DNA of 29,655 nucleotides from a virus. The notes under the pieces are model-generated. The model was given only the letters and a program-made list of their open reading frames with translations, was not told the DNA's origin and did not search any database. Location: the IMG/VR virus record IMGVR_UViG_3300047369_000151, positions 1 to 29,655 of that record. One strand, 5' to 3'. The position numbers and the translations under genes are program-made. Below, piece by piece: positions 8,590 to 15,662 of this stretch. Numbering within the stretch: the stretch's first letter is position 1; each line of letters begins with the position of its first letter.

Positions 8590-8710
8590 AGTAGCGGTTA
8601 AAATAGAACGCAAAAAAGTAAGACGTAAAGGCATACACGCTAAAAGTAAAACTAGTCAATTAAAGAGTAGTAAGAACTATAAGAAGTTAAATAGAGGGCA
8701 AGGCAAATGA
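8582..8710 (+). CDS. Small basic protein (Lys/Arg/Ser-rich)
   Basis: A 42-residue frame, about half basic residues, containing KSKTSQLKSSKNYKKLNRGQ. The KxSKNYKK..RGQG pattern recurs in flavobacterial phages at this place in the head module. The start overlaps the protease stop by eight bases and the stop forms an ATGA with the next gene, which supports translation. The charge suggests a DNA- or capsid-interior-binding role; function is unknown. Confidence 0.6.
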   Translation: MRKVAVKIERKKVRRKGIHAKSKTSQLKSSKNYKKLNRGQGK

Positions 8711-8922
8711 GAAGATTAAAAAAGTTTTTTACACCTAGTAGAACAAGTCCAAAAGGTGGGCGTAGGGCGTGTTTATGTGAGGATAATACCTACTCTATTA
8801 AATGTTGTGATGGTAGTTTAAGGGCGCAAGGCATAGGTACGACAACAAAACAATTTGATTATCTATTACAGGAAAACACCGACCTTATACTACAAGAAAA
8901 TAACAGTAAAATTATATTGTAA
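8707..8922 (+). CDS. Conserved Cys-containing head-module protein
   Basis: A 71-residue protein with the segment RRACLCEDNTYSIKCCDGSL followed by RAQGIGTTT. The C-L-C...K-C-C spacing and the QGIG motif are features I recognise from small proteins in head operons of Bacteroidota phages. The four Cys (positions 22, 24, 33, 34) could bind metal. Basic N-terminus and acidic C-terminus. The start and stop both overlap neighbours (ATGA, TAATG). Function unknown. Confidence 0.6.
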   Translation: MRRLKKFFTPSRTSPKGGRRACLCEDNTYSIKCCDGSLRAQGIGTTTKQFDYLLQENTDLILQENNSKIIL

Positions 8923-9371
8923 TGGCAGATAAAAAAATTACACAATTAGACAATACAACCGCTTTAGATGGTACAGAGAATTTAGTGTTTGTACAGAGTG
9001 ACACTACTAAAAAAGGCACAGTAAACGATATTATAAATTATTTAGTACCTACACACATAACTGTATCGGCAGACCAAACTGTAAACCTTTCAGATAGTCA
9101 ATACGCTAATATAAAACTTGTAAAATTAACGTGGAGTGGTGCAAGTGGTAATATGACTTTAAACCTACCAAGCGCATCGGATAACACAAATAGAGCAATT
9201 AGATTTATTTCTAATGGAGGTTTTGAAACAAACACAAGGGTTTATTTAACCCCAACAGGTGGCGATACATTAGATGGCTCAACAAACTACTATGAGATTA
9301 ATAAGGAATACGAGGGTATATATGTTTGGAGTGATGGAAGTGAGTGGTTTATAATTCAGAAAAAAGCATAA
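8922..9371 (+). CDS. Putative head fibre / decoration protein
   Basis: A 149-residue protein starting ADKKITQLDNTTALDGTENL. This 'KITQL...T.L...D.L..VQ..TTKK' opening is common in phage head-fibre and tail-fibre proteins, where the short N-terminal segment anchors to the virion. The remainder is beta-rich with Asn/Gly/Thr, matching a small surface domain (TVNLSDSQYANIKLVKL; WSDGSEWFIIQK at the end). It lies immediately before the scaffold and capsid genes, which favours a head location. Role is inferred. Confidence 0.5.
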   Translation: MADKKITQLDNTTALDGTENLVFVQSDTTKKGTVNDIINYLVPTHITVSADQTVNLSDSQYANIKLVKLTWSGASGNMTLNLPSASDNTNRAIRFISNGGFETNTRVYLTPTGGDTLDGSTNYYEINKEYEGIYVWSDGSEWFIIQKKA

Positions 9372-9396
9372 CAAAATACAAAATTAATTTTTAACC

Positions 9397-9412
9397 ATTA
9401 TATATTAATATG
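9397..9412 (+). promoter_or_regulatory. Late-type AT motif before scaffold gene
   Basis: ATTATATATTAATATG fills the end of the 38-base gap before the scaffold gene and includes its ATG, with ATACAAAAT about 21 bases upstream. It matches the copies at 228 and 11679 over TTATATATTAATA. If this is a promoter core, the downstream ATG at 9425 would leave a short leader. Confidence 0.5.
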
Positions 9413-10027
9413 AACACAAACGATATGATTAGTAAAATCAAAGAAGTTCTAAACTTATCTGAAGAAGTTAAGTTAGAACAACAAGCGTTAGAAAACGGTA
9501 CTGTTTTAGAAGCAGAAGCGTTTGAAAGTGGCAATGAAGTATTTATTGTTACTGAAGATGAAAAAGTAGCTGTACCTGTTGGAGAATACCAATTAGAGGA
9601 CGGACGTATTTTAGTAGTAGCTGAAGAGGGTTTAATTTCTGAAATAAAAACTGAAGAAGCTGAAGAAGAAACAGCCGAAGAGGTTGAAGAAGTGGAAGCT
9701 AAAGAAGAAGAAAAAGAAGAAGTTTATGCTACTAAAGAAGAACTTGCAGAGGTTAAATCAATGATTGAAGAGATTAAAGCAATGTTAGAGCCAAAAGAGG
9801 ATTTAAGCGCAGATGAATTAGGAAACCTTGTAACAGAGGAACTTTGCAAACACGAAAAAGTTGAACTAAGCGAAGTGCCAGAGGAAGTACAAGAGGAACT
9901 TAACCAACCTGCTGCCGAGCCAATTCAAGCTAACCCAGAAACAAAACAAAACCTATCTAAATTCAATATCTCACAAAATAGAAGAATGAGTACATTGGAT
10001 AGAGTAATGGCAAAATTTAATAATTAA
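9410..10027 (+). CDS. Acidic capsid scaffolding protein
   Basis: A 205-residue, extremely acidic protein. The N-terminal part carries LENGTVLEAEAFESGNEVFI and VPVGEYQLEDGRILVV, a repeated beta-turn pattern typical of proteins encoded just before the capsid gene in flavobacterial phages. Residues about 83-130 form a Glu/Lys coiled coil. The C-terminus is basic (SQNRRMSTLDRVMAKFNN), as expected for the capsid-binding end of a scaffold. Scaffolds fill the procapsid and are then lost, in this case probably cleaved by the protease at 7636. Starts at 9410 or 9425 are both possible. Confidence 0.65.
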   Translation: MNTNDMISKIKEVLNLSEEVKLEQQALENGTVLEAEAFESGNEVFIVTEDEKVAVPVGEYQLEDGRILVVAEEGLISEIKTEEAEEETAEEVEEVEAKEEEKEEVYATKEELAEVKSMIEEIKAMLEPKEDLSADELGNLVTEELCKHEKVELSEVPEEVQEELNQPAAEPIQANPETKQNLSKFNISQNRRMSTLDRVMAKFNN

Positions 10028-10063
10028 TAAACAAACTAATAAACAACTAAAAACTAAAATAAA
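10028..10063 (+). promoter_or_regulatory. A-rich leader of the major capsid gene
   Basis: The 36-base spacer before the capsid ATG is almost free of G and C, with several repeats of AAACTAAT/AAACTAAAA and no Shine-Dalgarno sequence. Bacteroidota typically initiate without Shine-Dalgarno pairing and favour unstructured A-rich leaders. This is therefore a plausible strong translation-initiation region for the most abundant virion protein. Confidence 0.4.
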
Positions 10064-10996
10064 ATGAGTGTATCAATTACTTCAACTTATGCAGGGGAAT
10101 TTAGTGGCAAGTATATCGCTGCTGCTTTATTGTCTGCAGACACATTAGACAAAGGGCTAATTACAATTATGCCTAATGTTAAGTTTAAGTCTGTAATTAA
10201 AAAGGCTTCAACTGATGACATTGTTAAAGACGCAACTTGTGATTTTCAAACAGGACAGGGTACTTTAACATTAACTGAAAAAATCCTACAACCAGAGGAA
10301 TTTCAAGTAAATTTGGATATTTGTAAGAAAGATTTGCATAGCGATTGGGAAGCTGCTCAAATGGGATATTCTGCATTTGACAACCTACCTGCAAACTTTT
10401 CTGATTTTGTATTGGCTCACGTTGCTGCAAAAGTAGCTGACCGTACAGAGAAAAACATTTGGTCTGGGTCTACTGCAACTTCTGGGCAATTCGATGGTTT
10501 TGCTACATTGTTAGCTGCTGATACTGATTTACCTGCAGGACAAGACATTGTTGGTACTGCTGTAACGGCTGCAAACGTTGTTGATGAATTAGGTGATGTT
10601 GTAGATGCTATTCCTACTGCTGTTTACGGAAGTGATGACTTAGTAATTTATGCTGCATCTAACGTAATTCGTGCCTATACGAGAGCATTAGGTGGTTTTC
10701 AATCTGGTGGACAAGGTGCTGCAGGTTACGAAAACAAAGGAAACAACCAATCTTTAGGGTCTTTATTCTTTGATGGTATTCCAGTTGTCCCTGCTCGCGG
10801 TGCTGCTGACGATATGATTATTGCAGCTGAAAAATCAAACTTATTCTTTGGTACAGGTATCTTAAATGACCTTAATGAAGTAAGAGTTATTGATATGGCT
10901 GAAACTGATGGAAGCCAAAACGTAAGAGTTGTAATGCGATTTACTGCAGGTGTACAATACGCCCAAGTATCTGACATTGTTTACAGAACTGTATAA
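10064..10996 (+). CDS. Major capsid protein (HK97-like)
   Basis: A 310-residue protein directly behind the scaffold gene and ending at a strong terminator. It contains CKKDLHSDWEAAQMGYSAFD and NFSDFVLAHVAAKVADRTEK, segments I recognise from Bacteroidota siphophage capsids. The pattern of an N-arm, a helical spine and a C-terminal RVVMRFTAGVQYAQVSDIVY strand fits the HK97 fold. Length is normal for that fold without a fused delta domain, in keeping with the separate scaffold gene. Codon use shifts toward T-ending codons (GCT, TCT, GAT) compared with neighbours, which suits high expression. Confidence 0.8.
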   Translation: MSVSITSTYAGEFSGKYIAAALLSADTLDKGLITIMPNVKFKSVIKKASTDDIVKDATCDFQTGQGTLTLTEKILQPEEFQVNLDICKKDLHSDWEAAQMGYSAFDNLPANFSDFVLAHVAAKVADRTEKNIWSGSTATSGQFDGFATLLAADTDLPAGQDIVGTAVTAANVVDELGDVVDAIPTAVYGSDDLVIYAASNVIRAYTRALGGFQSGGQGAAGYENKGNNQSLGSLFFDGIPVVPARGAADDMIIAAEKSNLFFGTGILNDLNEVRVIDMAETDGSQNVRVVMRFTAGVQYAQVSDIVYRTV

Positions 10997-11016
10997 TAAT
11001 TAATTAATCAACGTAG

Positions 11017-11047
11017 AAAGGGGTGGGGGATTGCCCTACCCTTTTTT
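11017..11047 (+). terminator. Rho-independent terminator after major capsid gene
   Basis: A G/C-rich hairpin with arms AAAGGG(G)TGGG and CCC(T)ACCCTTT, one bulge on each side and a loop around GGATTG, ends in a T run (11042-11047). It probably sets the 3' end of the abundant scaffold-capsid message. Confidence 0.85.
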
Positions 11048-11068
11048 ATTTAAAAACACTTTAAAAAT

Positions 11069-11596
11069 ATGGCTTGTTCATTAACTACAGGAAGAAAAGT
11101 ACCTTGCAAATCGGCAGTAGGTGGTATTAAAACTATTTACTTTGCTGACTATGGTACTTTAGGCGATGCTACTATTGTAGCAGGGGAAATTACTGCATTA
11201 GCAGGTACGCCAGAGTGGTTTCAATTTGATGTTAAAGGTAATTCATCTTTAGAAACTGCTATAAATTCTTCACGTGAAAATGGTACTACTTTTTACGAAA
11301 GTACACTAAATTTGACTTTGACATTTCAAGACAAAGCGACACAAGAAGAACTTAAACTAATTGCACACGCAAGACCACACATTGCTATAGAGGACTATAA
11401 CGGAAACTATTTTCTTATGGGCTTAGAACACGGTGCTGATGTAAACGGTGGAACTATCGTTACAGGTGCAGCTATGGGGGATTTAACAGGATATACAATT
11501 ACAGCGGTTGCACAGGAAACTGCGCCACCTTATTTTGTAACGTCTACTGTTATTACTGATGATGCTTCTGCAACACAGATTGACCCAACTGCATAA
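11069..11596 (+). CDS. Major tail tube protein
   Basis: A 175-residue protein resembling tail tube proteins of flavobacterial siphophages. It opens with SLTTGRKVPCKSAVGGIKTI and YFADYG, followed by a central LTLTFQDKATQEELKLIAHA strand-helix unit. It then has ARPHIAIEDYNGNYFLMGLE, with HGADVNGGTIVTGAAMGDLT near the end. The fold expected is the small beta-sandwich that stacks as hexameric rings around the tape measure. It is bracketed by two terminators, so it can be made at its own level, fitting a highly abundant virion protein. It is separated by over 10 kb from the chaperone on the linear map. Confidence 0.7.
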   Translation: MACSLTTGRKVPCKSAVGGIKTIYFADYGTLGDATIVAGEITALAGTPEWFQFDVKGNSSLETAINSSRENGTTFYESTLNLTLTFQDKATQEELKLIAHARPHIAIEDYNGNYFLMGLEHGADVNGGTIVTGAAMGDLTGYTITAVAQETAPPYFVTSTVITDDASATQIDPTA

Positions 11597-11616
11597 TAAT
11601 TTAGGGTTTTAAATTT

Positions 11617-11647
11617 AAGGGTTATCTTTTTAGGTAGCCCTTTTTTT
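11617..11647 (+). terminator. Rho-independent terminator after tail tube gene
   Basis: A 10-bp stem, AAGGGTTATC (11617-11626) with GGTAGCCCTT (11633-11642), including G-U pairs, closes a TTTTTA loop and runs into a T tract ending at 11647. Confidence 0.85.
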
Positions 11648-11678
11648 ATATCCATACAATACAAAATAATTTAGTTTT

Positions 11679-11695
11679 GTTTATATATTAATATG
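11679..11695 (+). promoter_or_regulatory. Late-type AT motif before portal operon
   Basis: GTTTATATATTAATATG follows a terminator by about 30 bases and includes the ATG of the next gene. AATACAAAATAATTT lies about 20 bases upstream, as at 9373 and 7602. This is the clearest copy, matching the site at 228 over 15 bases. Its position after a terminator argues for promoter function. Confidence 0.55.
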
Positions 11696-12043
11696 AAGCT
11701 AATAACTACAAGCGGTAATAAAACATTTAAGATAATACCAAGACAATATATTGAGGGTGTTATTACTGTAAATTTAACAAGTGAAAGCACAGGGTCTTTA
11801 GTAAGCGTAACACCAACTGCAACTACTGATAAAAACTATATGAGTTTTGATGCGGTTTTTGGAACACTAACAGAGGGCGATTTTTACATATTAGAAGTTA
11901 AGAATGAAGGTGCAGTAATATACAAAGACAAAGTATTTTGCACAGACCAAACAATAAACCAAACTAACAACGATTACTACTCTATAAATAAAGATGAGTA
12001 CGTACAAGAAGATAGTTTTGATAACGATTACATTATATTATGA
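11693..12043 (+). CDS. Conserved phage structural-module protein
   Basis: A 116-residue beta-rich protein. Its C-terminal half reads VIYKDKVFCTDQTINQ, then YYSINKDEYVQEDSFDNDYI, a pattern (Y.dk.F.T.Q...YS...Y......YI) that I have seen in small proteins just upstream of portal genes in Bacteroidota phages. No second in-frame ATG lies nearby, so the start inside the AT motif is likely real and the mRNA may be leaderless. The stop overlaps the portal start. Function unknown; minor virion protein is the best guess. Confidence 0.5.
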   Translation: MKLITTSGNKTFKIIPRQYIEGVITVNLTSESTGSLVSVTPTATTDKNYMSFDAVFGTLTEGDFYILEVKNEGAVIYKDKVFCTDQTINQTNNDYYSINKDEYVQEDSFDNDYIIL

Positions 12044-13860
12044 ATGATTTAAGAGTAGTTAATTTAAGTACATATACAAGTCCAGAGATTGTAGAAAAAA
12101 GCAATAAGGAGTGGGTGGCGTATGGTACTGATAACAATTATTTTAGTTATCTAATAGACCGTTACAATGGTAGCCCAACAAACAACGCTATTATTAACGG
12201 TATTAGTGAGATGATTTACGGAAAGGGTTTAGATGCTTTAGACAGCAGTAAAAAGCCAGAGGCGTATGCTAAAATGATGACTTTATTTCACAAAGATTGT
12301 GTGCGCAAATTGTGCTATGACCTTAAACTGATGGGACAATGCTCAATGCAGGTTATATACTCAAAAGACCGAAAGACAGTAGCAAGAGTAGAACATATCC
12401 CTGTAGAGAATTTAAGAGCCGAGAAGTGCAACGAAAAAGGCGAAATAGAAGCGTATTACTACTCTGATGATTGGACTAAAGTAAAGAACGTAAAAGACTG
12501 CACAAGAATACCTGCTTTTGGTTATTCTACAGAAGCTATTGAGATTATGTATGTAAAGCCATACAGAGCAGGGTATAAATACTATTCAAGTCCAGATTAT
12601 CAAGGTGGGTTACAATATGCAGAGTTAGAGGAAGAAATATCTAACTATCACTTAAACAACATACTTAACGGACTTGCACCGAGTATGCTTATCAACTTCA
12701 ACAATGGTACGCCTAATGCAGAGGAACGCCAAATGTTAGAAAATAGAATATACCAAAAGTTTAGCGGAAGTAGTAACGCAGGTAAGTTTATATTAGCATT
12801 TAACGATAACCCTGAGAGTGCTGCAACAATAGAGCCAATACAACTAAGTGAAGCGCATAACCAATACCAATTCCTAAGCGATGAAAGTGGTAAAAAGATT
12901 ATGGTAGCACATAGGGTTGTAAGTCCTATGCTTTTGGGTATTAAGGATAGTAGCGGACTTGGTAATAATGCGGACGAACTAAAGACCGCAAGTATTCTAA
13001 TGGATAACACCGTTATTAGACCATTTCAGACACTTTTAATAGACGCCTTTGATAGTATATTAGCTTATAATAATATTAGCTTAAAACTATATTTTAAGAC
13101 GTTACAACCATTAGAGTTTACGGACTTAGAAAACGTAGTAGACGAAGAAACACGAGAAGAAGAAACAGGCGTAAAATTAAGCCAAGAATTACCAGACGAA
13201 TTAGGTAGTGATATTGCAGATGCTTTAATAGACTTAGGGCAAGACGAAGAAGAACTACTAAAAGAGTTTGAGGTAATAGACGAAAGAGAGGTAAACTATG
13301 ACGAAGAAGAGGGTTTAGATGAGGTAATAACAGACCTTAACCAACCAAAAGACAAAAGTTTACTATCTAAAATATGGGAGTTTGTAAGTACAGGAAGTGC
13401 AAAACCTTATAGAGAAAGTGAGCAAGACGGTACAAGCAAACAAACAAAAGAAAAAGGTAACGAGTTTTTAGTACGCTATATGTATAGCCCTGCACGAACT
13501 AAAGCAACTTCAAGACAATTCTGCTCAAAAATGGTAAGTGCTAAAAAGGTGTACCGTAAAGAAGATATTGAAGCTATGGAAAACAAAGTAGTAAATGCAG
13601 GATTTGGTAAGGGTGGTAGTGATACTTATTCTATTTGGCTTTACAAAGGTGGTGCAAGATGTAGCCATAAATGGCTTAGAAAGACGTATGTGCGCAAAGA
13701 GGGTGCAAAGAGTTTAGGAACTGCAATAAGTACAACAGAGGCAAGAAAACGAGGTTTTAAGCCAGAGGCAAACGCACAGAAAGTACCTGTTGCACCTAAA
13801 GATATGAAGTATAAGGGTTATACAGCAGAGTATTGGAACAAAATGAAATTTAGAAACTAA
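12040..13860 (+). CDS. Portal protein with C-terminal minor-head-like domain
   Basis: A 606-residue protein. Residues 1 to about 365 match phage portal proteins: NNYFSYLIDRYNGSPTNNAI and IINGISEMIYGKG near the start, a helical stem region, and the crown segment HRVVSPMLLGIKDSSGLGNN. Portals form the dodecameric DNA channel at the head vertex. Residues about 366-460 are an acidic linker. The last 131 residues contain TSRQFCSKMV, VYRKEDIEAM, NAGFGKGGSDTYSIWLYKGG and CSHKWLRKTY. This is a Cys/His-bearing domain like the one found in, or fused to, minor head proteins of related phages. Cys541 and His543 may bind metal. The stop abuts the next ATG directly. Confidence 0.7.
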   Translation: MNDLRVVNLSTYTSPEIVEKSNKEWVAYGTDNNYFSYLIDRYNGSPTNNAIINGISEMIYGKGLDALDSSKKPEAYAKMMTLFHKDCVRKLCYDLKLMGQCSMQVIYSKDRKTVARVEHIPVENLRAEKCNEKGEIEAYYYSDDWTKVKNVKDCTRIPAFGYSTEAIEIMYVKPYRAGYKYYSSPDYQGGLQYAELEEEISNYHLNNILNGLAPSMLINFNNGTPNAEERQMLENRIYQKFSGSSNAGKFILAFNDNPESAATIEPIQLSEAHNQYQFLSDESGKKIMVAHRVVSPMLLGIKDSSGLGNNADELKTASILMDNTVIRPFQTLLIDAFDSILAYNNISLKLYFKTLQPLEFTDLENVVDEETREEETGVKLSQELPDELGSDIADALIDLGQDEEELLKEFEVIDEREVNYDEEEGLDEVITDLNQPKDKSLLSKIWEFVSTGSAKPYRESEQDGTSKQTKEKGNEFLVRYMYSPARTKATSRQFCSKMVSAKKVYRKEDIEAMENKVVNAGFGKGGSDTYSIWLYKGGARCSHKWLRKTYVRKEGAKSLGTAISTTEARKRGFKPEANAQKVPVAPKDMKYKGYTAEYWNKMKFRN

Positions 13861-14361
13861 ATGGCAACAGCATTATTTATAAGCACAACAGACCTTAAAA
13901 AAAATTCTATTATTGATGGTAACGTTGATATAGATAAAATGATACAGTTTGTTAAGGTAGCCCAACAAATAGATATTCAGAATTTGTTAGGTACGGATTT
14001 ATACAACAAAATTAGCGCAGATATAATTGCAGATAGTTTAACAGGCGATTATTTAACATTGGTTAATACTTATGTACAACCTGCACTTATTTGGTTTGCT
14101 CAAATGAATTATATACCATTTGCAGCCTACACAATTACAAACAAATCTGTACTTAAACACAGTTCAGAAACCGCACAAAACGTAGATAAGAACGAAGTAG
14201 ATTATTTAGTATCTAAGGCAAGGGAATACGCTAACTATTATTCTACACGATTAGTAGATTATTTGTGTTTTAACAATAACTTATTCCCAGAGTATTTAAG
14301 CAACACAAACGAGGATATAAGCCCAGATACAGATACAACGTTTAATGGGTGGGTACTATGA
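13861..14361 (+). CDS. Head-tail adaptor (DUF6712-like)
   Basis: A 166-residue mostly helical protein. It opens with LFISTTDLKKNSIIDGNVDI and has IDIQNLLGTDLYNKISADI, then GDYLTLVNTYVQPALIWFAQ. This matches the DUF6712-type connector seen next to portals in Bacteroidota phages. Such connectors bind the portal ring and provide the docking surface for the tail. It starts on the base after the portal stop and shares an ATGA with the next small frame. I am confident of the family and moderately confident of the role. Confidence 0.65.
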   Translation: MATALFISTTDLKKNSIIDGNVDIDKMIQFVKVAQQIDIQNLLGTDLYNKISADIIADSLTGDYLTLVNTYVQPALIWFAQMNYIPFAAYTITNKSVLKHSSETAQNVDKNEVDYLVSKAREYANYYSTRLVDYLCFNNNLFPEYLSNTNEDISPDTDTTFNGWVL

Positions 14362-14492
14362 GATATAAAGTAAAACAAACAAACTTAAACAAACTAAAAA
14401 ACTATATTGATGCCGATACCAAAACCAAAAGCGAACGAGAAGCAAAAAGATTTTATAGTGAGGTGTGTAGCAGAAATAAGCAAGGAGTATAA
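14358..14492 (+). CDS. Possible small protein overlapping the MPIPKP gene
   Basis: A 44-residue frame, MRYKVKQTNLNKLKNYIDAD..., starting in an ATGA with the adaptor stop. More than half of it overlaps the better-supported gene at 14410 in another frame. The start-stop coupling favours translation, perhaps to carry ribosomes to the downstream ATG. No recognisable motif. Confidence 0.3.
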   Translation: MRYKVKQTNLNKLKNYIDADTKTKSEREAKRFYSEVCSRNKQGV

Positions 14493-14547
14493 AAAAGAAC
14501 AAGCAGTAGCGATTTGTTATAACGAATACAAAAATAAAAATAAATGA
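14410..14547 (+). CDS. Small conserved phage protein (MPIPKP / RC...Q.VAICY motif)
   Basis: A 45-residue protein beginning MPIPKPKANEKQKDFIVRCV and containing KKEQAVAICYNEY. The 'MPIPKP..E....F..RC......y...Q..AIC' signature is widespread in phage head operons, either free-standing or fused to protease or portal proteins. The stop forms an ATGA with the fibre gene start. Exact function is unknown; close association with head genes suggests an assembly or virion role. Confidence 0.6.
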   Translation: MPIPKPKANEKQKDFIVRCVAEISKEYKKEQAVAICYNEYKNKNK

Positions 14548-15446
14548 GTTACGGAAAAATATACGAAACGAGTTGGTGGGGAAACCCTGTTGAAGATGGT
14601 TGGGGTAATATTTATTACGATTTAGCATCAAGCGGTTATGTAGGTTTTGTTTTTGATGTAGATACCACACAAACTGGTGTTTCTACTTCAACACAATTTA
14701 AACTGCCTTTATCATCTACTGGTACAACTAATGCAGTAGTAGATTGGGGTGATGGTAGCACAGATACATTAACAAGTTGGAACCAAGCAGAAACTACTCA
14801 CACGTATTCTACAGGTGGAACATACACTATTACTATAACAGGAACTTTAGAGGGGTGGTTTGTTAATAATGGTGGAGATAAACTAAAAATAAAAGAGGTT
14901 AAAAATTGGGGTAATGGAAATGGCTTAACGCTTAAAAATATTAATGGTGGTTACTTTATGGGCGCAAGTAATATGACTTGTATAGCCACAGACGCACCTA
15001 CTATATCTGCATCTAATTTTCAACAAGTATTTAGAGATGCACGAAGTATTGTAAGCGGTGTTAAAAATTGGGACGTTTCTGGTGTTACAAATTTAATATT
15101 TGGTTTTTATCAAGCTAATGACTTTAATGAAGATTTAAGTAATTGGGACGTTAGTAACGTTACGAATTTTGCATATTGTTTTGAAGGATGTTTTGATTTA
15201 GACCAAAGTTTTGCAAGTTGGGATATGACAAGTGCAACGAGCGTTAGTAGAATGTTTAGAAGTACAACTTTGTCTACTGCTAATTATGATGCTACACTTA
15301 TAGGGTGGGCAAGTCAGAGTTTAAATGGTGGTTTATCTATTGACTTTGGAAGTGCAACATACACCGCTGGAGGTGCAGCAGAGCAGGCTCGAAATAAACT
15401 AATCAGCACTTATGGTTGGACTATCGTAGATGGTGGAAGTGTTTAA
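14544..15446 (+). CDS. Tail fibre / adhesin with PKD-like and DUF285 repeats
   Basis: A 300-residue protein in four parts. Residues 1-30 (MSYGKIYETSWWG, GWGNIYYDL) look like the virion-anchoring segment seen on flavobacterial phage fibres. Residues about 40-102 are PKD-like, with VVDWGDGSTDT and THTYSTGGTYTITI. Residues about 120-240 are DUF285/BspA-type repeats with NWDVSG, NWDVSN and SWDMTS spaced exactly 25 residues apart (W176, W201, W226) and MFR/CFE caps. The C-terminus is a conserved cap (LIGWASQSLNG, ISTYGWTIVDGG). DUF285 repeats are common in Bacteroidota surface proteins, so this is a likely receptor-binding protein. Confidence 0.65.
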   Translation: MSYGKIYETSWWGNPVEDGWGNIYYDLASSGYVGFVFDVDTTQTGVSTSTQFKLPLSSTGTTNAVVDWGDGSTDTLTSWNQAETTHTYSTGGTYTITITGTLEGWFVNNGGDKLKIKEVKNWGNGNGLTLKNINGGYFMGASNMTCIATDAPTISASNFQQVFRDARSIVSGVKNWDVSGVTNLIFGFYQANDFNEDLSNWDVSNVTNFAYCFEGCFDLDQSFASWDMTSATSVSRMFRSTTLSTANYDATLIGWASQSLNGGLSIDFGSATYTAGGAAEQARNKLISTYGWTIVDGGSV

Positions 15447-15455
15447 TATATAATT

Positions 15456-15662
15456 ATGGAAAAAAGAGTAGATTTATGTTACCCAGAACAAGAAACGTGG
15501 TTTATTTGTTGGGATAATGAAAGACAAAACATAATGGCTTATGATAGTATAACGCCTATTCAGTGTTTAGGTACTAAGTGGGAAGAAATAGACTATTATA
15601 TAGTAAAGGATTTATGGCTTGAAGTATTGAATAATAATGGTATTGATACTGAATATTTATAG
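15456..15662 (+). CDS. Small protein of the fibre module
   Basis: A 68-residue acidic protein, Trp-rich (six Trp), with the pattern WFICWDNERQNIMAYDSITP followed by KWEEIDYY and ending NGIDTEYL. I recognise similar short proteins next to tail-fibre genes in flavobacterial phages, but with no known function. It lies nine bases after the fibre and three bases before the next start codon is reached. It could be a fibre assembly factor or a small tail component. Confidence 0.5.
   Translation: MEKRVDLCYPEQETWFICWDNERQNIMAYDSITPIQCLGTKWEEIDYYIVKDLWLEVLNNNGIDTEYL

Noticed and set aside
11048-11068. TTTAAAAACACTTTAAAAATATG before the tail tube gene as a late motif
   Set aside because: It shares AAAAACACTT with the site at 7616 but lacks TATATTAATA, so I did not count it, though some promoter after the terminator is plausible.
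15440-15458. TTTAATATATAATTATG before the 68-residue gene as a sixth late motif
   Set aside because: It differs from the motif core, lacks the upstream ATACAAAA block, and the genes are only nine bases apart; chance is likely in such AT-rich DNA.
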